From positions 1-6,365 of the forward strand of contig CAJURX010000022.1 in the NCBI GenBank assembly GCA_910589125.1: 6,365 bases of DNA, in the 5' to 3' direction. Position numbers and translations under genes: made by a program. The DNA comes from an uncultured Eggerthellaceae bacterium. Lineage in GTDB: Bacteria; Actinomycetota; Coriobacteriia; Coriobacteriales; Eggerthellaceae. The notes beneath the pieces are model-generated. The model made no database searches, was not told the origin of the DNA, and saw nothing but the letters and a program-made list of their open reading frames with translations. Shown piece after piece: positions 1-6,000 of this stretch. The first letter of the stretch is position 1; each line of letters begins with the position of its first letter.

Positions 1-3000
1 CCACGTCCGTGACCGTGAGAGGGTCCTTCACGGGAGGGGGCGCGTGGACGGAGATGCTCGCGGGGTCCTTCTCCTCCTCGGAGATCGAGAGCGCGACGCT
101 TTCCATCAGCGGCATGGAGGGCGCCGCTCAGCCCTCCTCCATGCGCCGGGTCCTCTTCGGATGCTCGCGCCTCTCGCGCGCGGACCTCGCGCTGCCGAAG
201 GCCGCAGCGGATGTGTCGGAGATGCTCTCGGGGATCGAGGGCTGCGACAAGGTCACGATGACGGGAGAGGCAGGTGCGGGCACCATATCGCTCGGCTCCG
301 GATGGGACCTCACGGCCGTCGTGGATGCGTCGCGCATGTTCGCGGGCTCTGGCTTCGAGTCGATCGAGATCGCCGGGCTCACCTCCGGCACCAATGTCGA
401 CCTCTCCGAGCTCGCGGCTGGCTGCGCCCAGCTCGCATCCTTCTCGGATGCGGGGGCGGCAAGCGGCAAGGTGGGCTCTGCCACCGACATGCGCCGCGCG
501 TTCTCCGGATGCGCGAAGCTCGAGCGGCTCGACCTCACAGGCATCTCCACCACCTCCATGGGCGGCTCCCAAGCCTCCTTCGGGGACCTCTCCGCGATGC
601 ATGGCATCTTCGAGGGGTCCGCTCTCGCCACGAGCGCATCTGCGCACGTGACCGTAGGCCCCCACATGACGAAGCTGTTGGGCGGGTTCTTCGGCGAGCG
701 CGCGACGGCGGGTGCCGACCCCTCGTACGTCCTCGGCGAGCATGTGCGCGTGGACATCCTCTCAGGGCCTGCCACGGCCTCGGCCCTCATGCCCTGCCCG
801 GATGGCCTCGGCGCCAAGATCTACCTCACGGACTCCACCGCAGCCGCGCGCCAGATGAGCGTGTGGGTGGCGCAGGGCTACGGCGCGCGCCTCGCATTCG
901 ACGCGGCATCGGTCGAAGCTGCCACCGGATCTCGGACGGGAGCTGCCTGGGGGACGCAGGTGCTCGGGTACGGGTTCATCGGGGACCCGGCCCAGAAGGC
1001 AGACGGGACATCCGTCGCATGGGCGATCCGTTCCACGGATGGCACCCCTGAGAGCTCCACGCTCTGCATCTATCCGGGACCGGGATACTCTGCGACAAGC
1101 CTCGGGCGCATGCGCGCGCTCACGGCGACCGACCCCGCCCCGTGGTCGTCGATCGCCATCGAGGCGGGATCATCCGGGCTCGGCTACTCCGCCACCTTCT
1201 CGCGAGCGCGCATCTACCAGGGCGTGCTCGCAGGGACATCGCTCGAGAGCGCCTTCGAGGGCTGCACATCCCTGCGCGATGTGGACCTCACGTCCCTCAC
1301 GGTGAGGTCCACCACCACCTCCATGGCCCGCATGCTCTATGGCTGCACCGCGCTCGCCCTCTGCGAGATGACCACGGGGACTGCCCAGCAGACCTCAGGG
1401 ATCGACTCGGATGGCGCGGTCGCGATCGCATCGGGTGCGCGCATGAGGCTCACATCCACAGCCGCCGACCACAAGGCCCACCTCGCAGCCGAGGGCCTGA
1501 ATGCGACGTATCTCGCCTATGGCGCGAGGTCCCTCTCCTCGCTCACCTTGCAAGGGGCGTTCAACAGCAAGGGCGCGAGCTGCGAGTTCGGGTTCGCGGA
1601 ATGCGCTGCGATCGCGACCGTCTCCGTGAGGGATTCCTTCAACGGCGATGATGCGAACTCGCGCCGCCTGCTCGGCAAGTCCTGCACCTTGGATGCCCTG
1701 CGCGCAACCGCGACCTCCGCGACCGTCGAGCGCGTGGGGGCGGGTGCGCGCTACAACGGCGAGGACATGTTCTGCTACATGACGCGCCTGCGCACGTTCA
1801 CGGCGACGGATTGGGGCACCGGCGCGAACTGCTCCTTGAAGTGGGCGGTCTATGGCAACGACGTCCTCTCCACCATCCGCCTCACCAATGTGGGAACGGG
1901 ATACCGCGCCGCGCTCAACGAGATGCTGAGAAAGACGTGCACATCCAATGACACGTCCCTCGTCCCCGCGTCCACGCGCGCGTCCGTCACGCTCAACAAG
2001 GTGGGCACCTATAGCGCGACGCTGGTCCAGATCTGCCAGGAGATGTTCCCCTCGCAGACGGTGCTCGCGGATGCATCCATCGTCTGGACCGCACCCACCG
2101 CCGCTGAGATCGCAGCAGGTGCGAAGAATGAGAGAACGTATCAGTTCAATAATGGATTCAAAGACAATCGCGCGACACGCATGGACCTGCTTGGCATGCC
2201 TGAGATAGCCGACCAAAGCGTAACAGTATACAGGAACAACAACCGGATGTTCTATGGCTGCACGCGCATCCAATACGTATACCAAGGCGCATCCGCCACG
2301 ACGTCCAACACCTCCGGCGTGCGCCCCTCGTCAGACACCGGCACCGCGACCGCATGGCCCGCAGCCGAGCTCTCGGCCGCCAACACGAATGGATATCTTC
2401 GATTGCCTAGCCTCGATTTACGTAACAGGGATAGTGGTGGTTGGGAGGAATGGTTTGCCTCTTGCACGGCGCTCAAACGTGCATCCATCACAAGCTGGAG
2501 GTCAAATTCTTGGACCGCAGTGAACAAACAATTTATGGGTTGCACATCGCTTATCTCATACAGTGAGACCGGGTCGGATGTGAGCTGGAATGGGCATCAG
2601 GGCGACAGATTCAGTGGCTGCACCTCTCTGGAAAGCGTAGTTATGAGCGGGAATTCAGCCCCATGGCAGATGCCTTTTGCATTCAAAGATTGCTCACGTC
2701 TTTCCTATGTTGATCTGAGAGGTGTTAACGCCGCACGATTTGATGAGAGCCAGCAGTACGTATATGGCAATTATTCTACCCGTGGCATTTTCCAAGGATG
2801 CACGCGCCTTGTCGGTCAAACCGGTACGACAGCCCCAGGCTATGGTGGCGTGGTGCTCCTAGGTGCGAATTACTCCAGGATCTTCAACGGGTTCTTTTCT
2901 AATCAAGATTCCCAGGGAGCTGTGCCCACCTATGTCATGCACAAGGACACGAAGGTCTATGTGCAGGGCGGTCCAGTATCACCCGCATATTTGACCCCTC

Positions 3001-6000
3001 GCTTAGACATGACCGTCAATGGCACGCGCTACAGCTACGAGGGGGGCTTGAGCTCGTCCACGCTCATCGTCACGAACAGGACCGAGCAACAGATAAACGA
3101 TATCTGGAAGTTCCGGGGATATCTTGGCAGCTATGCAGGCGCCAATTCCGGCAACTGCGGCGCTGGTACCTATGCCGCACCCTCCACTGACGAGACGAGC
3201 GTAACCTGGTCCATCTCCGGCGGCACGCTCACCATCACATCCGCTAAGGGAGGCGGGCGGCTCAAAACGTTCTCAGATACCGCTCGGCCTCCTTGGTCTA
3301 GCCGATCTGATGTTGTCAGCATCCGATTTGGGAACGAGGTGTATGCGAATACGAACACAAATTATTTGTTCGATAACATGCCTAATGTGGTGAACATAGA
3401 CTGCACGAACCTCAACGTCAACGACAAGACCACATCTTTGGTGCACATGTTCAGCAACTGCTCCAAAGTAAAACGCATCGTGATGGGCAATGACAGCAAA
3501 GGGGGTATCTACCTTCCTACAGGCGGTCGCCTCAATCTCAGAAATATCACCAACATCGGATATATGTTCAGTAGCCTTCCCGGATTAGAGGAAATATCGC
3601 TGAATGGATTTTTCGGGAAAGGCACCACTCGCACTGCAACCTCTCTATATTGTGGATTCCTCTTCGCGTATACCCGAGCGCCACAAAACCTTACATTCAA
3701 TGATTTCTTGAACGTAGACGGCGTAGATGATTACGCCATGCTCTGTTTCAGCAGTCGTCCTGGGCATTTCACCATAACAGACAGCTTCAATGGCGAGAGA
3801 TTGGGTGGTCAAAAGAGTTACTACGAAACATACGCCACCAAGAGCCTGACAATCGAGCGATCCTACAACGGCACCAATGCAAGCTCTTTCGGTTCGAAGT
3901 TCTATTTGGACCAAATGAACGGACCAGCTGTCATCAAAGACTCGTTCAATGGGCAGGGAGCAAAAGGCTACTATCTCATAAATACGATATCCGGAAATAC
4001 TGATCTTACCATTGAGAGATGCTTCAATGGAGAGAATGCTTTCTTGAGAAATGCCGTCATGAATGGCTCTGCCAAGAGAATCACGCTCAGGAATGTAGGC
4101 AATGGCGACAACGCTATGTTAGAGCACATGCTCTATAGTGTGAATTGCCCTGACGTTCGTTTGGAGAATGTTGGGAACGGCAAAAACGCTGGCCTAGCGG
4201 GCATGTTCACCCTTTGCAATACCGGATCGTTCGCAAGTGGGACGAAGGTCACCTACGATCTTTTGGATGTAGGCAAGAATGGATCTGATGCAAGCGGTCT
4301 GTTCTACCAGAGCTTCACGAATGCCAACTCTGGGATGAGCGCTGATTCCAGCATCACGTGGCGCTACTCCGATACGGCGACCAGCACGATGAAGATAGCA
4401 GGGCGCGGGACCACAGCCTCTTTGAAGGGAGCGTTCGGGGGCGCTGACTGGATACCAGCTGGGTTCACCACGACGATTAATGTAGCGAACCCCGCATTCC
4501 TCGGCACCTACGACTACGCCGCAGGTGCATTCGCCAACACGTCAGCCACCTCCTACATGCCCACCATCGACTTGCGCGGTGCTCCCGCCGTCATCGCCTC
4601 TGCGCGCGCGGGCGGCGACGGATCAATGGCTCGGATGCTCGAGGGCGCTGCGGGCGTGAAGAGCATGGCCATGGCATCGGGTCAGGCGGGCGCGGCAGGT
4701 GCGACCACGGCAGGCCAGGCGAGCATCCCCTCGGGTTGGATCGGGGCGAACACCACATCCATCGAGCGCATCTTCGCGCGGTGCTCGGGCATGGCGAGCG
4801 CCACGCCGACCGACCTGTTCAAGGCGAACGGGAGCATGGCGGAGGCCTTCGCCGGATGCACCTCCCTTGCCACGTTCTCGCATACGGCAACGGGAGCGCT
4901 CGTCCAGGGGAAGAGCGCGCACGGGCTCTTCGAGGGATGCGCCTCGCTCACGAGCGCGAGCTTCACGGCGAGCCGCGCGGATGCGACGACGAAGGCGGCG
5001 CCAGCCACGGACTACTTCGCGCCATCGACGCTCGCCCGCGCCTTCTACGGGTGCGCGAAGCTCGAGACCCTCGACCTCACAGGCGCATCCACCTCAAAGC
5101 TCCCGCAGGTCACCTATGCGCCCGCGAGCGGCGGGGCGGAGGATGCGGGCATGACCGACCTGTTCACGGGCGCGACGAAGATGACGACGCTCCCCACCAC
5201 GGAGAGCCCGAACAACCCGAAGATCACGCTCGGGCCCGCCTTCACGCAGGTCCTGAACGGCGTCGTCTGGTACAAGGCCAGCGCATCCGCCAACCCCGCA
5301 TACGTGATCACGGCCGACATCGACGTCTATGGCGGCGCCATCACGACATCGAGCCTCTTGCAGCGGCCCACCAGCTACAACGGGCGCATCGACCTCAAGG
5401 ATGATGCGGCTGCAGCTAATGCTGGCACGTGGCTCACGCGCGACTACACCTACTACTCGATCAAGGGCGCCCCGCGCCTGGATGAGCAGTACGGCACGAT
5501 GCTCACCCAGGGCACCGTCGGGCATGAAGGCGCATACGATGTGGCAGGGCATGTCGGCACGTCGACCGCAGGGGATGTGCTCTGGTCGCTCAGGCAAGAT
5601 GCGGCGGGCAAGGTCACGCTCGTCATCTTCCCGGCGAACAGCACCTTCGGCGTCATGCGCGGCTTCTCGGCGACCGATGCCGACCGCGTGGCACCATGGG
5701 GCAAGTACTCTGCTTACTTCGACTGGTTCGAGCGCGTCGCGTTCCCCGGGACGATAGCTGCAGGCGGCAGCCTCTCTGGCATGTTCGATGGATGCACGGC
5801 GCTCGCGCAGCTCGACCTCACGAAGGTGACGGTCGGAAGCCCCACGACCGATGTCTCCTACATGCTGCGCGGATGCACATCCCTCACGCGCGTGACGAAC
5901 AAGGTCGCGAACCCCGAATACACAGGCACTCCCTCCATCCTCGCGGTCGACGGGGCATTCCTGCCGCCCTTCGCCGCTGCGGAGACGGGAGTGCGGATGC

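Larger units (their letters stand above)
2110..4340. other. AT-richer segment inside the GC-rich gene (compositional mosaic)
   Basis: Hand counts of single 60-base lines give 45% GC at 2521-2580, 47% at 3601-3660, 45% at 3661-3720 and 52% at 3841-3900, against 65% at 61-120 and 75% at 5101-5160. All four in-frame TTA codons (2418, 3003, 3585, 4119) fall here. The switch is not perfectly sharp: GC-rich islands lie at about 2265-2385 and near the cap at about 3000-3280. The reading frame and repeat architecture continue without a break. This may reflect acquisition of a module by recombination or different amelioration of one part of the gene. Edges are approximate. Confidence 0.75.

Noticed and set aside
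44..1051. Open frame of 335 codons on the + strand, one base out of the main frame, beginning with GTG
   Set aside because: The translation is Arg/His/Gly-rich with no recognisable pattern, while the main frame over the same bases shows GC-type repeats and the W...PW cap. No ribosome binding site supports the GTG.
1395..2285. Antisense open frame of 296 codons
   Set aside because: It lies opposite the 26-residue ladder of module 1, whose protein repeats prove the + frame. Arg-rich composition and lack of any motif mark it as a shadow.
2110..4340. AT-richer segment as an inserted mobile element
   Set aside because: No transposase, terminal inverted repeats or target duplication is seen, and the same protein architecture continues in frame through both edges.
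3600..4361. Regular spacing suggesting a CRISPR array or DNA-level tandem repeat
   Set aside because: The periodicity (75-81 bases) is in the protein pattern; the DNA of successive units differs widely and there are no conserved repeats with unique spacers.
4736..5404. Out-of-frame + strand open frame of 222 codons
   Set aside because: His/Arg-rich shadow across the repeat block with cysteines at residues 1594-1684 of the main frame.
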